A stretch of 38,503 nucleotides of DNA from Candidatus Gastranaerophilales bacterium (GCA_947587615.1 CANPYC010000017.1:1-38503); one strand, 5' to 3'; counted from the stretch's first letter, positions 12,597-21,853 are shown. Numbers and translations: made by a program. The notes: generated by a model not told the origin, from the sequence alone.

Positions 12597-15239
12597 CTAA
12601 ACTACACCGTTATAAGCGTCAATGAATAGCTTTTTCATATCTTCCATTAAAGGATATACAGGGTTTGCGCCCGTGCATTGGTCGTCAAATGCTAATTCAA
12701 CCATTTGATCAAGTTTTTCATAGAATTCTTTATCAGCGTCAGTGTGACCGTTCTTTTCTAAGAATTCTTTAATTGAATTTGGAAGATCGATATCTTTCAT
12801 TAATGCGTCAATTGCATTAATTAAGTTTTGAGTTTTTTCTTCGTTTGTATTACCGCCCAATTTCAATTCATCTGCAATTTGAGCATATCTTTCAATTGCA
12901 CATGGGAATTTATATTGAGGGAAAGTTGCTTGTTTTTTAGGACAATCGGTTGCATTATACTTAATTATTTGTCTGATTAATAAAGCATTAGCAACACCAT
13001 GAGGTACATGGAACATTGCACCTAATTTGTGAGCCATTGAGTGGCAAAGACCTAAGAAAGAGTTAGCAAATGCCATACCTGCAATTGTTGCTGCATAGTG
13101 CATTTTTTCTCTTGCAATCGGGTCATTAGCGCCTTCATGATATGAACGGGGCAGATACTTAAATACTAATTTACAAGCTTCCAGTGCGTTTGAATTAGTA
13201 AAGTTTGTTGCCATACAAGAAACATAAGCTTCAACAGCGTGAACTAAAGCGTCAATACCTGAAGCAGATGTTAAACCTTTTGGCATACCGTCAACAAAGT
13301 TAGGATCAACAATTGCCATTGAAGGTGTTAGAGCGTAATCAGCAATTGCATATTTTACACCGCATTTATCATCAGTAATAATTGAGAATGGTGTAACTTC
13401 AGACCCTGTACCTGATGTTGTAGGAATAGCAACCATAAGAGCTTTTTTACCAAGTTCGGGCAGTTGGCAAATTCTCTTTCTGATATCCATAAATCTCATT
13501 GAAATATCTTCAAATACGGTGTCAGGTTGTTCATATTTTAACCAAAGGATTTTTGCTGCATCCATCGGAGAACCGCCACCCAGTGCAATAATTACATCAG
13601 GTTCAAAAGGTTTCATAATTGCAAAAGCTTCTTCGATTGTTGACAAGGTTGGGTCAGGTTTAACATCAAAGAAAATTTCATGGTCAATTCCGATATCATC
13701 TAAAACTTTAGTAATTTGATCAGCGGCACCTGAATTGAATAAAAATCTGTCTGTTACAATGAATGCTTTTTTTCTGCCTGCTAATTCTTTTAGAGCTAAA
13801 TCAGTAGCACCACGTTTGAAATATACCTTTTGAGGAACCTTAAACCAAAGCATGTTTTCTCTCCTTTCAGCAACTCTCTTGTAGTTTAATAAATCTCTAA
13901 CACCAACGTTTCCTGATACGGAGTTTTTGCCCCATGAACCGCAACCAAGTGTTAAAGAAGGTTCTAAGCGGAAATTATATAAATCGCCGATACCGCCTTG
14001 GCTTGAAGGCTGATTTATTAAAACTCTGCAAGATGGCATTTTTTGAGCATAAGCGTCAATTCTGTCTTTTTTGCGCTCATCCGTATAAAGAACGGAAGTA
14101 TGACCTGCTCCGCCACGTGATACAAGGTAATATGCTTTTTCAGCTGCGTCTTCAAAATTAGCAGCTTTATACATAGCTAAAATAGGAGATAATTTTTCTC
14201 TTGAAAAAGGATCATCCCAATTAACTTCGCCTCTTTGTGCAACTAAAACTTTAGCATTTTCAGGAACGTCAAAACCTGCCAATTTTGCAATTGTATGAGC
14301 GCTTTGACCAACGATTTGAGGATGAGCGGTTCCTCTTTGAGGGTCAATGAACGGTAAATTGATTAATTTTTGCATTTCATCATCGTTCATTAAATATGCG
14401 CCTCTATATTCAAATTCACGTTTTACTTCTTCATAAACGCTATCAACTATAACTACCGATTGTTCGGAAGCACAAATCATACCGTTATCAAATGTTTTTG
14501 ACATTAAAATCGAAGAAACTGCCATTTTAATATTAGCTGTTTCATCGATTACAACTGATGTATTACCGGGACCAACACCGAGAGCGGGGTTGCCTGAAGA
14601 GTAAGCTGCGCTAACCATACCCGGACCACCTGTTGCTAAGATGCAAGCGATTTTTTTATGTTTCATCAATTGTCCAGATAATTCGATTGAAGGTACATCA
14701 ATCCAGCCGATAATATCTTTTGGTGCGCCTGCTTTAACTGCGGCTTCTAAAACTATTTTTGCAGCTTCAATTGTACATTTTTTTGCTCTGGGGTGCGGTG
14801 AAAAGATTATACCGTTTCTTGTTTTAAGAGCAATTAAAGATTTAAATATGGCGGTTGAAGTCGGGTTTGTTGTAGGAACAATACCTGCTAAAACTCCTAA
14901 AGGTTCTGCTACGATTTTTAATCCGTTAGCTTTATCTTCTTCAACAACACCGCAAGTTTTGGTGTTTTTATGTTTGTTGTAAATGTATTCCGCAGCAAAG
15001 TGATTTTTAATTATCTTATCTTCAACTACACCCATTCCTGATTCTTCTCTAGCCATTTTAGCTAAAGGAATACGAGCTTTGTCTGCTGCTGTTGCTGCTG
15101 CTTTAAAGATTTTATCTACTTGTTCTTGAGTGAATGTAGAATATTCTTTTTGTGCAGCTGCTACTCTATCTATAAGAGCGTCGAGTTGTTCAGCGGTTTC
15201 TACAAGCTCAGCTTGTTTTTTTTCTTTAGTAGCTGTCAT
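12597..15239 (-). CDS. adhE: Bifunctional acetaldehyde-CoA / alcohol dehydrogenase AdhE
   Basis: Converts acetyl-CoA to acetaldehyde and then ethanol with two NADH, recycling NAD+ in fermentation; the family forms filaments called spirosomes. The N-terminal CoA-dependent aldehyde dehydrogenase (to about 440) has TTNPTSTAIFKSLIALKTRN and the catalytic cysteine at about 256 in DNGMICASEQS. The C-terminal iron alcohol dehydrogenase has GGGSPMDAAK, the metal-binding SASGIDALVHAVEAYVS and GLCHSMAHKLGAMFHVPHG. I prefer the second ATG (15237-15239): GGAG lies 8 bases before it but only 2 bases before the first ATG (15243-15245). That gives 880 residues, a typical size. Rex, encoded next downstream, probably represses it, though I see no good Rex operator at the promoter. 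Confidence 0.97.
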   Translation of the reverse strand: MTATKEKKQAELVETAEQLDALIDRVAAAQKEYSTFTQEQVDKIFKAAATAADKARIPLAKMAREESGMGVVEDKIIKNHFAAEYIYNKHKNTKTCGVVEEDKANGLKIVAEPLGVLAGIVPTTNPTSTAIFKSLIALKTRNGIIFSPHPRAKKCTIEAAKIVLEAAVKAGAPKDIIGWIDVPSIELSGQLMKHKKIACILATGGPGMVSAAYSSGNPALGVGPGNTSVVIDETANIKMAVSSILMSKTFDNGMICASEQSVVIVDSVYEEVKREFEYRGAYLMNDDEMQKLINLPFIDPQRGTAHPQIVGQSAHTIAKLAGFDVPENAKVLVAQRGEVNWDDPFSREKLSPILAMYKAANFEDAAEKAYYLVSRGGAGHTSVLYTDERKKDRIDAYAQKMPSCRVLINQPSSQGGIGDLYNFRLEPSLTLGCGSWGKNSVSGNVGVRDLLNYKRVAERRENMLWFKVPQKVYFKRGATDLALKELAGRKKAFIVTDRFLFNSGAADQITKVLDDIGIDHEIFFDVKPDPTLSTIEEAFAIMKPFEPDVIIALGGGSPMDAAKILWLKYEQPDTVFEDISMRFMDIRKRICQLPELGKKALMVAIPTTSGTGSEVTPFSIITDDKCGVKYAIADYALTPSMAIVDPNFVDGMPKGLTSASGIDALVHAVEAYVSCMATNFTNSNALEACKLVFKYLPRSYHEGANDPIAREKMHYAATIAGMAFANSFLGLCHSMAHKLGAMFHVPHGVANALLIRQIIKYNATDCPKKQATFPQYKFPCAIERYAQIADELKLGGNTNEEKTQNLINAIDALMKDIDLPNSIKEFLEKNGHTDADKEFYEKLDQMVELAFDDQCTGANPVYPLMEDMKKLFIDAYNGVV

Positions 15240-15277
15240 ATTCATTTCTCCTTTTCGTGAAAAAAATCTCTAATAAA

Positions 15278-15305
15278 ATAGTACTATATAATTATAAAAT
15301 GTCAA
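15278..15305 (-). promoter_or_regulatory. sigma70 promoter of adhE
   Basis: On the minus strand a perfect TTGACA (15300-15305), 16-base spacer and TACTAT (15278-15283) precede the adhE ribosome site, giving a leader of about 30 bases. I looked for the Rex consensus (TTGTGA-N6-TCACAA or TTGTTAA-N4-TTAACAA) in 15240-15384 and did not find it. Confidence 0.6.
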
Positions 15306-15384
15306 TCGTACACTTTATATAAAAAAATTTACATGCAAAAAAAATTATTTATTTGCGTTATATAATATATCAAAGGAGGCAACT

Positions 15385-15672
15385 GTGTTAAGAACTGTAT
15401 CACTTGAAACAAATACAAAAAACGGTAAATATTCAAATCTTATTGCAAGAACAACGCTTAACAGTGCGATTCTTGGAGGAATTGTACAAGGAAGTAACTG
15501 TCTTGTACATGCAAGGTCAATTAAAAAAGCAGGTGCAATTAAACCGGCTTTTAAATCAATCGGCGCTACTATGGTAAACAGTGCAATTCTGGGTGCTGTT
15601 GTCAGCGGTGTATATTGTCTTTATAATGTTATCAAAAATAAAATTCAAAATAAAAATAATCAAAATTTATAG
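15385..15672 (+). CDS. Hypothetical 95-residue protein with an internal duplication
   Basis: Starts with GTG behind an excellent AAAGGAGG site. Two copies of the same stretch are visible: LNSAILGGIVQGSNCL (25-40) and VNSAILGAVVSGVYCL (64-79), 39 residues apart, each a Gly/Ala-rich hydrophobic segment long enough for one membrane helix and ending at a Cys, each followed by a basic stretch (HARSIKK and NVIKNKIQNK). It looks like a two-helix membrane hairpin or glycine-zipper protein that arose by duplication. No family recognised. It is divergent from adhE. Confidence 0.7.
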   Translation: MLRTVSLETNTKNGKYSNLIARTTLNSAILGGIVQGSNCLVHARSIKKAGAIKPAFKSIGATMVNSAILGAVVSGVYCLYNVIKNKIQNKNNQNL

Positions 15673-15693
15673 TAATATTTTAATTTTGAATTT

Positions 15694-15722
15694 TTGACAT
15701 GGCTTAATAAAATATTTATTAT
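15694..15722 (+). promoter_or_regulatory. sigma70 promoter of the TOPRIM-domain gene
   Basis: TTGACA (15694-15699), 17-base spacer, TATTAT (15717-15722). The next gene starts 11 bases later without a Shine-Dalgarno sequence, leaving a leader of at most a few bases. Confidence 0.6.
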
Positions 15723-15733
15723 ATACTTTTTTT

Positions 15734-16714
15734 ATGAAATATAAAAAAATTCCAAAAGAATATTTTGTAACAATTCTTGACAGATTAACAAGATTAGAAC
15801 CTGCTTATATTCGCTATAAACGTGTATTTGACGATGTAATTAATAAGTTCTTTGTATCAGACAGATTGAAAAATCTAACTCTTAGTGATGAAATAAAATT
15901 TGTTGAAGAAATATTTTATTTTTCACTTGAAGATGAATCTTATGATGACATGGGGAATAGTTTTTCAATTAATAAAGTATTAACAAATCTCGAAGAGAAA
16001 TATTTTACTTTTAATGAGTTATCTTATCAATACCTATCGGCTCGATTGGATTTATCAAAAATGATAAATCAAATTAAGTATGATAAAAAATTACCAAAAA
16101 ATGTTCAATGGCTAACGCAAATCAATCACCCAAATTGTGATATTTTGAAAGAAAGAGAAGAAAAAAGCCTGCTCTATCCGATAGAAAAAATAATTCTTTG
16201 CGAGGGAGAAACGGAAAACACGCTTTTAGAGCCAATTTTTAAGCTTTTTAATATTGATTTTGATAAGCTCGGATATCTTATAATCCCTGCGGGAGGAAAA
16301 AATCAGGTCGCTAAAAAGTTTTATAAAATGATTGAATATATAAAGCTTCCTTTTTTTATTCTTCTTGATAAAGATGCACTTTTGATTAATCGGCTGATTG
16401 AACCTAAGCTTCGTGATATTGACACTCTTTATTTAATTCAAAGCGGGGAATTTGAAGATTTAATTCCGAAAAATATTCTTCAAAAAACTATAAATTTAGT
16501 TCACAAGAACGATTTTAACTGTTTATATGACGATTTTAAGCAAAATCATACTATGGTTTATAACCTTGCGGAAATTTATCGTAAATATGGTTTTGGTGTG
16601 TTTAAAAAGGCTGAATTTGCGAGACATTTAAAAGAATACATCGTAAGATTTACAACAAAAGAAGATTTTATGAACTCTGAAATTTGTAATATTGCAAAAA
16701 ATATTGTTTCATAG
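15734..16714 (+). CDS. Stand-alone OLD-like TOPRIM domain protein
   Basis: 326 residues. An N-terminal 145-residue helical region without recognisable motifs is followed by a TOPRIM fold: IEKIILCEGETENTLLEPIF (150-169) carries the acidic motif with E157 and E161, IIPAGGKNQVAKKFYKMI (183-200) is the glycine-containing middle, and LPFFILLDKDALLINRL (205-221) carries the D212-x-D214 pair. This layout is that of the OLD-family nuclease TOPRIM, but no ABC-type ATPase (Walker A) is present, unlike true OLD or Septu-type proteins. Activity could be metal-dependent cleavage of DNA or RNA. No partner is evident; the next gene is a degenerate SDR in the same direction with its own promoter. Confidence 0.6.
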   Translation: MKYKKIPKEYFVTILDRLTRLEPAYIRYKRVFDDVINKFFVSDRLKNLTLSDEIKFVEEIFYFSLEDESYDDMGNSFSINKVLTNLEEKYFTFNELSYQYLSARLDLSKMINQIKYDKKLPKNVQWLTQINHPNCDILKEREEKSLLYPIEKIILCEGETENTLLEPIFKLFNIDFDKLGYLIIPAGGKNQVAKKFYKMIEYIKLPFFILLDKDALLINRLIEPKLRDIDTLYLIQSGEFEDLIPKNILQKTINLVHKNDFNCLYDDFKQNHTMVYNLAEIYRKYGFGVFKKAEFARHLKEYIVRFTTKEDFMNSEICNIAKNIVS

Positions 16715-16778
16715 CTAAATATTATCTTATATGTTATACTTTCGGCAAAAATCAAATATCATAAACTTTAATAACTTC

Positions 16779-16807
16779 TTTACAATACTTTGAAAAAAAA
16801 TTAAAAT
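16779..16807 (+). promoter_or_regulatory. sigma70 promoter of the SDR gene, leaderless
   Basis: TTTACA (16779-16784), 17-base spacer, TAAAAT (16802-16807), then 7 bases to ATGG. No Shine-Dalgarno sequence, so the mRNA probably begins at the start codon. Confidence 0.6.
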
Positions 16808-16814
16808 ATTTACT

Positions 16815-17705
16815 ATGGACAAGATATTAATAACGGGTTGCGCAGGTTTTCTCGGGTCTAATCTTTTAGAGTATCTGCTTACAAATACTAACAATATAAT
16901 ATACGGTATTGATAATTTTTCTTCTTCAAGAATTTCAACAATCTATCCTTTTTTAAAAAATGACAGATTTATTTTTCTTGAAGACGATATAAGAAACAAT
17001 ATTGATTTTGAAGTTGATAAAGTGTATCATCTTGCCTCAAGTGGAGATTTATCAAGATATTTTTCAAATAAATATGAATATGTATTTGAACAAATTGAAA
17101 TAATAAAAAATATTTTTCACTATATTAACAATACAGGTGCAAAGCTTATAATAACACAGCCTTTTTACAGCTACAACACAGGCGCAAAAGAAAAATATAT
17201 GCTCTATGATATGCTGAATTTAATAACAAATATGACAATTTATCAAATAAAAGAAAATAACTTCGATTGCAAAATTGCCCGTCTTGCCTATTACTACGGT
17301 AAAAATATGATTAAAGAAGATAAAAGGCTTGTAAATGATACAATTATCAAGGCTTTAAATAATGAAGATATAGAACTTGAATTTGATGAAGAAATATATG
17401 CAACTTATGTTACAGATATTATAAAAGCACTAAATTTAATTATGGATAATATGTTAAGCCGGCCAATTGTCGATGTGTCATGCGGTTCTACAATGAGAAA
17501 ATCAGATATAATCAAACTTATAATTACTTTTCTTAAGTCTCAATCAAAGTTTAAGGTTAATAATCCCGATTTAATAAAGCATAGCTATAAACCCGATATT
17601 GAGCTTTTAAATAAAGAACTGAATTTTAAATGCACAACTTCAATTCTTGAAGGAATGTCAAAAACGATTAATTTTTACGCAAAAAAATCAAATTATAGAG
17701 CTTAG
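16815..17705 (+). CDS. NAD-dependent epimerase/dehydratase-family protein (extended SDR), catalytic motif altered
   Basis: 296 residues. The N-terminus ILITGCAGFLGSNLLEYLL has the extended-SDR cofactor loop GxxGxxG (8-14), with an acidic end of beta-2 (YGIDNFSS) and DDIRNN, which suit NAD(H). The region resembles UDP-glucuronate decarboxylase or UDP-sugar epimerases (VYHLASSGDLSRY). At the usual YxxxK position I find KEKYMLYDMLN: a Tyr is present but the Lys four residues later is Asp, and the Ser/Thr of the catalytic triad (normally 'SSxEVYG') reads ITQPFYSY. It is therefore probably not a normal epimerase; it may bind nucleotide sugar, or use altered chemistry. Its 3' end overlaps the convergent nadC stop by 4 bases. 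Confidence 0.8.
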   Translation: MDKILITGCAGFLGSNLLEYLLTNTNNIIYGIDNFSSSRISTIYPFLKNDRFIFLEDDIRNNIDFEVDKVYHLASSGDLSRYFSNKYEYVFEQIEIIKNIFHYINNTGAKLIITQPFYSYNTGAKEKYMLYDMLNLITNMTIYQIKENNFDCKIARLAYYYGKNMIKEDKRLVNDTIIKALNNEDIELEFDEEIYATYVTDIIKALNLIMDNMLSRPIVDVSCGSTMRKSDIIKLIITFLKSQSKFKVNNPDLIKHSYKPDIELLNKELNFKCTTSILEGMSKTINFYAKKSNYRA

Positions 17706-18562
17706 TTTAAATAATCAAAAGCTAAATCCAGTGTTTGAGCTTTCATAACTATTGCACTTGTTGAAATTACATCAACACCACAAGAGGCAATTTGTTCAAT
17801 ATTATCTAAAGTTACACAGCCCGAAGCTTCAACAATTGCCTTTTTATTAATAAGTTTTGTACACTCCTTCATTTGTTCACAGGTCATATTATCAAGCATA
17901 ATTATATCAACATTATTTTCAATAGCTTCTCTAACCTGTTCAATTGTGTCGCACTCAATTTCAATTTTATGAGCATGGGAAATTTGTTTTCTAATTTCAC
18001 TTACAGCCCTTGTGATTGAACCGTCAAAAAGAGCTATATGATTATCTTTTAACATAACACAGTCGGATAAATTAAATCTATGCAGATGGTTTGTTCCTAC
18101 TTTTACGGCATATTTTTCAAACAACCTGAAATTCGGGGTATTTTTTCTTGTGTCAACAACGCTAACTCCGTATTGCTGCGCTTTTTGCTGATATTGCCTG
18201 CTTAGTGTTGCAATTGCGGACAATTTCTGAACAAAGTTAAGCGCCAGCCTTTCACCCGTAAGGATATAGTGCGCATCACCTTTAATATAGGCGATTTTAT
18301 CACCCGCTTTAATTTCATCCCCGTCATTGAAGTAAAATTCTATTTGTACGCTTTTGTCTGCTAAAAGTTGGAAAACTCTTTCAAATATCGGTTTTCCGCA
18401 TAAAATTCCATCCGCTCTTGTTGTTAAATATACGCAAAACTCTTTTTTATCCGCAGTTGCACAAATCGACTCTGTTGTAATATCTCCAAAGTACATATCC
18501 TCTTTAAGAGCGGAAATTATAAAATCATCAATCGCAAAATTATTTAGATAATAGTTTGTCAT
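17702..18562 (-). CDS. nadC: Nicotinate-nucleotide diphosphorylase (quinolinate phosphoribosyltransferase)
   Basis: Converts quinolinate and PRPP to nicotinate mononucleotide in de novo NAD synthesis. Motifs: EDMYFGDITTESI near the N-terminus, LTGERLALNFVQKLSAIATL, DTRKNTPNFRLFEKYAVKVG followed by TNHLHRFNLSDCVMLKDNH, IEIECDTIEQVREAIEN, DIIMLDNM and VEASGCVTLDNI. The usual GGG before NHR is GTNHLHR here. The frame is open to 18634, but the N-terminal extra 24 residues would lie wholly inside nadB and have no family counterpart, so I use ATG 18562 (MTNYYLNNF), giving 286 residues. It overlaps the nadB end by 23 bases, so translation is coupled. Confidence 0.95.
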   Translation of the reverse strand: MTNYYLNNFAIDDFIISALKEDMYFGDITTESICATADKKEFCVYLTTRADGILCGKPIFERVFQLLADKSVQIEFYFNDGDEIKAGDKIAYIKGDAHYILTGERLALNFVQKLSAIATLSRQYQQKAQQYGVSVVDTRKNTPNFRLFEKYAVKVGTNHLHRFNLSDCVMLKDNHIALFDGSITRAVSEIRKQISHAHKIEIECDTIEQVREAIENNVDIIMLDNMTCEQMKECTKLINKKAIVEASGCVTLDNIEQIASCGVDVISTSAIVMKAQTLDLAFDYLN

Positions 18563-20162
18563 TTTGTTGTATGCTTTCTTTTTCTGTATTGTTGTCAGTA
18601 ACCATGTTGGTATCTGCTCGATAATGCGAACCAATTGAACTGTCTCGCTTTAAAGCTGCACTTGCAACAAGTTGAGCGCAGCAAAGCGCATTGTTTAATT
18701 CAAACCTTAGCCTTGATTGAACCGTAATATTATTTTTTAATTTTTGTTTAATCGTAGCTATTTTTTCAAGCGCTTTTTCAAGCCCCTCTTTTGTTCTTGT
18801 TATTCCGACATTATTTGTCATTGTTTCTTTTAATTGCTCAAAAAGCTCCAAATAAAAATTATCATCAGCAACAGCTGAGCTGATTAGAGAGTATTTATCA
18901 ATGGTTCTTTTTATTTGTTCATCATTTTTCTTAGGCGGGTCAAGTTTTTCTTTTTGAAGGGTTTTACAAAGCTGATGAGCAAAAACAGCACATTCTAAAA
19001 GAGAGTTTGAAGCAAGTCTGTTTGCTCCATGCAGCCCTGTTGAAGCGCATTCGCCGATTGCATAAAGATTATTTATTGTTGTTTTTGAATTAATATCCGT
19101 TTTAATTCCGCCCATAAAATAATGCTCGGCAGGAGTAACGGGAATAAGCCCGTCAGATAAATCAATATTATTTTCTTCACATAGTGAAGTAATTGTCGGA
19201 AAACGTTTTTTAAATTTTTCAATTCCTATTTGAGAAATATCTAAATTTACATACTCGCTATCCGTTAGTTTTGCCTGATTAACAATTGCTCTTGCAACAA
19301 CATCTCGAGGTGCAAGGTCGGCAAGATGGCTGTATGATTTTGCAAAATAATTCCCTTTTAAATCAACAAGTTTAGCGCCTTCTCCTCTTGCTGATTCCGA
19401 TACAAGGGGCATGGTTTTTTTGCTTTTGCAATATAGTGCTGTCGGGTGAAATTGGACAAATTCCATATTTTCTACTTTAGCTCCCGCTCTATATGCTAAC
19501 GCTATACCGTCACCCGTTGAAGAAGCGGGATTTGTAGTATTTTTATAAATTTGACCTATACCGCCCGTTGCAATAACGATATTATTTGAATAAACAGCTT
19601 CATAGTAATTATTCTTCCAATTATAGACAATAACACCTCTGCAAACAGAACCCGAATCAACCAAAAGCTCAAGAGCCATTGTATTATCATATAATTCAAC
19701 ATTTTTGCAGGTTTTCAAATGCTCACACAGTGTTTTTTCAATTACACGCCCTGTTGAGTCTCCTTGCGCATGAAGTATTCGAGGATGTGAATGAGCACCT
19801 TCAAGAGCAAAACTAAGCTTATTTTTATCCGTTTTATCAAATTCAACACCAAAACTGATAAGTTCTTGAGCAACGGTTGAACTTTTTTCGGATACAAATT
19901 TAACAACATTTAAATCGTTTAAACCACAACCTGCTTTAATTGTGTCGTTGATGTGTGACTCAATACTGTCTGTTTTATTAATTTCAGGAATAACGGAAAC
20001 TATTCCGCCCTGCGCAAGAGCAGAAGAGCCCGAAAACAGTTCTTCTTTGGTTATAATTAAAATACCGTCTTTGCAGTCAATTGTTTGAGAAAGCTTATTT
20101 GCAAGATATAATCCGCTTATGCCGCTTCCGATTATAACAACATTATATTTTGAATACTTCAT
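18540..20162 (-). CDS. nadB: L-aspartate oxidase
   Basis: Flavoenzyme oxidising aspartate to iminoaspartate, first step of de novo NAD synthesis; in anaerobes fumarate is the usual electron acceptor. It has the FAD motif VVIIGSGISGLYLA (8-21), SGSSALAQGGIV, AHSHPRILHAQGDSTGRVIE, the active-site MEFVQFHPTAL and SESARGEGAKLVD, DLAPRDVVARAIV, TPAEHYFMGGI and ECASTGLHGANRLASNSLLE. At 540 residues the length is normal. The start has AAAGAGAAA upstream. It forms an operon with nadC. The third pathway gene, nadA, is not in this window. Confidence 0.96.
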   Translation of the reverse strand: MKYSKYNVVIIGSGISGLYLANKLSQTIDCKDGILIITKEELFSGSSALAQGGIVSVIPEINKTDSIESHINDTIKAGCGLNDLNVVKFVSEKSSTVAQELISFGVEFDKTDKNKLSFALEGAHSHPRILHAQGDSTGRVIEKTLCEHLKTCKNVELYDNTMALELLVDSGSVCRGVIVYNWKNNYYEAVYSNNIVIATGGIGQIYKNTTNPASSTGDGIALAYRAGAKVENMEFVQFHPTALYCKSKKTMPLVSESARGEGAKLVDLKGNYFAKSYSHLADLAPRDVVARAIVNQAKLTDSEYVNLDISQIGIEKFKKRFPTITSLCEENNIDLSDGLIPVTPAEHYFMGGIKTDINSKTTINNLYAIGECASTGLHGANRLASNSLLECAVFAHQLCKTLQKEKLDPPKKNDEQIKRTIDKYSLISSAVADDNFYLELFEQLKETMTNNVGITRTKEGLEKALEKIATIKQKLKNNITVQSRLRFELNNALCCAQLVASAALKRDSSIGSHYRADTNMVTDNNTEKESIQQNDKLLSK

Positions 20163-20286
20163 GATAATTTCTCTTTAGTCTCTATTTAATAATATTATAA
20201 AAAGAAATTAAAATAAAACTAATCTTAATAACGATTTTTTCCATGATAAAATATAGTAGTTAAAAAAGTATATAACGAGGTAGAAA

Positions 20287-21816
20287 ATGTCAAATTCACA
20301 AAAAAGAGCGCTGTTGTGCATACTAGACGGATGGGGAATTTCAAAAGACCATAATTACAATGCTGTTTATAGCGCAAATACGCCAAATTACGATAAATTT
20401 AAAAAAGAAAGACCAAATACAACAATCCATGCTGATGGCTTATTTGTAGGGCTGCCTGAAGGGCAGATGGGTAACTCTGAAGTAGGACACTTAAACATTG
20501 GAGCTGGAAGAGTTGTTTATCAGGAATTAACCAGAATTAATAAATCAATTGATGAAGGCGAATTTTTTAAAAACGAAGAATTTTTAAATGCAATTAATCA
20601 TGTTAAAAAGAATAATTCAGCCATGCATATTTACGGGCTTGTTTCCCCGGGCGGTGTCCATAGTTCAATGAAGCACCTTAGAGCTTTAATTGAAATGATG
20701 AAAAAAAATGATGTTAAAGATGTGTATATCCATGCTTTTTTAGATGGAAGAGACACTCCTCCAAAATCGGCTCAAGACTATTTAGCCCAAGTTGAAGAAG
20801 AACTTGTTAAAAATAATCTTCCAAAAATTGCTTCAATTATTGGCAGATACTGGGCAATGGATAGAGATAAACGCTGGGATAGAGTAGAGCGTGCTTATAA
20901 TTGTTTAACCTTAGGGGAAGGAATACAAGAAACAAGTTCATCTGACGCTATTTTAAACTCTTATAAAAACGAAAAAACCGATGAATTTGTTGAACCTACG
21001 GTAATTCAAAAAAGAAGAATTGAAGATAATGATGCAATAATTTTCTTTAACTATAGACCCGATAGGGCAAGAGAAATTACAAGAGCATTTAACGACAAAG
21101 ATTTTGACGGTTTTAAAAGAAAAAAAGTAATTAATAATCTTTATTACGTTTGTATGACACAATATGATGAAACATTCACCGTTCCTGTTGCTTTTAAACC
21201 TCAAACATTGACAAATATTTTAGGTGATGTATTGGATGATAACAACATTAAACAGTATAGAACCGCAGAAACGGAAAAATATGCTCATATAACATTCTTC
21301 TTTAATGGCGGTGTTGAAAAATCGGGAAAACTTGAAACAAGGGCTCTTGTTAATTCTCCTAAAGTTGCAACTTATGACCTTCAACCGCAAATGAGCGCTT
21401 ATGAAGTATGTGATAACGTTTTAAAAGCACTTGATAATCCTCAATACGGTTTTATTCTTGTTAATTTTGCAAACCCTGATATGGTAGGTCATACAGGAGT
21501 AATGGAAGCAGCGGTTAAAGCTTGTGAAGCGGTTGATGAGTGTGTAGGTAAAATTGCCGCTAAAGCACTTGAAAATAATGTAACAATGATAATAACAGCT
21601 GACCATGGTAACGCAGAGTGGATGTACAATGAACAAACTCACGCTCCTCAAACGGCACACACGACAAACCCCGTACCTTTTATTGTTGTTTCAAATGATA
21701 AATATAAAGTTAAAGATTCAGGTGCTCTATGCGATATAGCACCATCCGTTTTAGATATTTTAGGACTAAAAAAACCGGATGAAATGACAGGAAGTTCACT
21801 GGTTGAAAAAGTTTAA
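20287..21816 (+). CDS. gpmI: 2,3-bisphosphoglycerate-independent phosphoglycerate mutase
   Basis: Interconverts 3- and 2-phosphoglycerate in glycolysis using two metal ions, usually Mn. The alkaline-phosphatase-like domain has D14 in LLCILDGWG and the phospho-serine S64 in GQMGNSEVGHLNIGAGR. The inserted domain has FLDGRDTPPKSAQDYL, GRYWAMDRDKRWDR and FFNYRPDRAREITRA. The C-terminal metal site includes VNFANPDMVGHTG, ADHGNAEWM and APQTAHTTNPVPF. 509 residues is a full-length enzyme. A GAGGT ribosome site precedes the ATG; a hairpin terminator follows the stop. Confidence 0.98.
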   Translation: MSNSQKRALLCILDGWGISKDHNYNAVYSANTPNYDKFKKERPNTTIHADGLFVGLPEGQMGNSEVGHLNIGAGRVVYQELTRINKSIDEGEFFKNEEFLNAINHVKKNNSAMHIYGLVSPGGVHSSMKHLRALIEMMKKNDVKDVYIHAFLDGRDTPPKSAQDYLAQVEEELVKNNLPKIASIIGRYWAMDRDKRWDRVERAYNCLTLGEGIQETSSSDAILNSYKNEKTDEFVEPTVIQKRRIEDNDAIIFFNYRPDRAREITRAFNDKDFDGFKRKKVINNLYYVCMTQYDETFTVPVAFKPQTLTNILGDVLDDNNIKQYRTAETEKYAHITFFFNGGVEKSGKLETRALVNSPKVATYDLQPQMSAYEVCDNVLKALDNPQYGFILVNFANPDMVGHTGVMEAAVKACEAVDECVGKIAAKALENNVTMIITADHGNAEWMYNEQTHAPQTAHTTNPVPFIVVSNDKYKVKDSGALCDIAPSVLDILGLKKPDEMTGSSLVEKV

Positions 21817-21853
21817 TAAATAAATTAAAACACAAGCAAAAAGTTATCGGTTG

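Noticed and set aside
15240-15384. Possible Rex operator at the adhE promoter
   Set aside because: No TTGTGA-N6-TCACAA or TTGTTAA-N4-TTAACAA pattern found; partial resemblances are AT-rich noise.
20446-20466. GTAGGG-containing inverted-repeat look-alike of the REP units
   Set aside because: It lies in gpmI and codes for the conserved VGLPEGQMG segment; sequence is explained by protein constraint.
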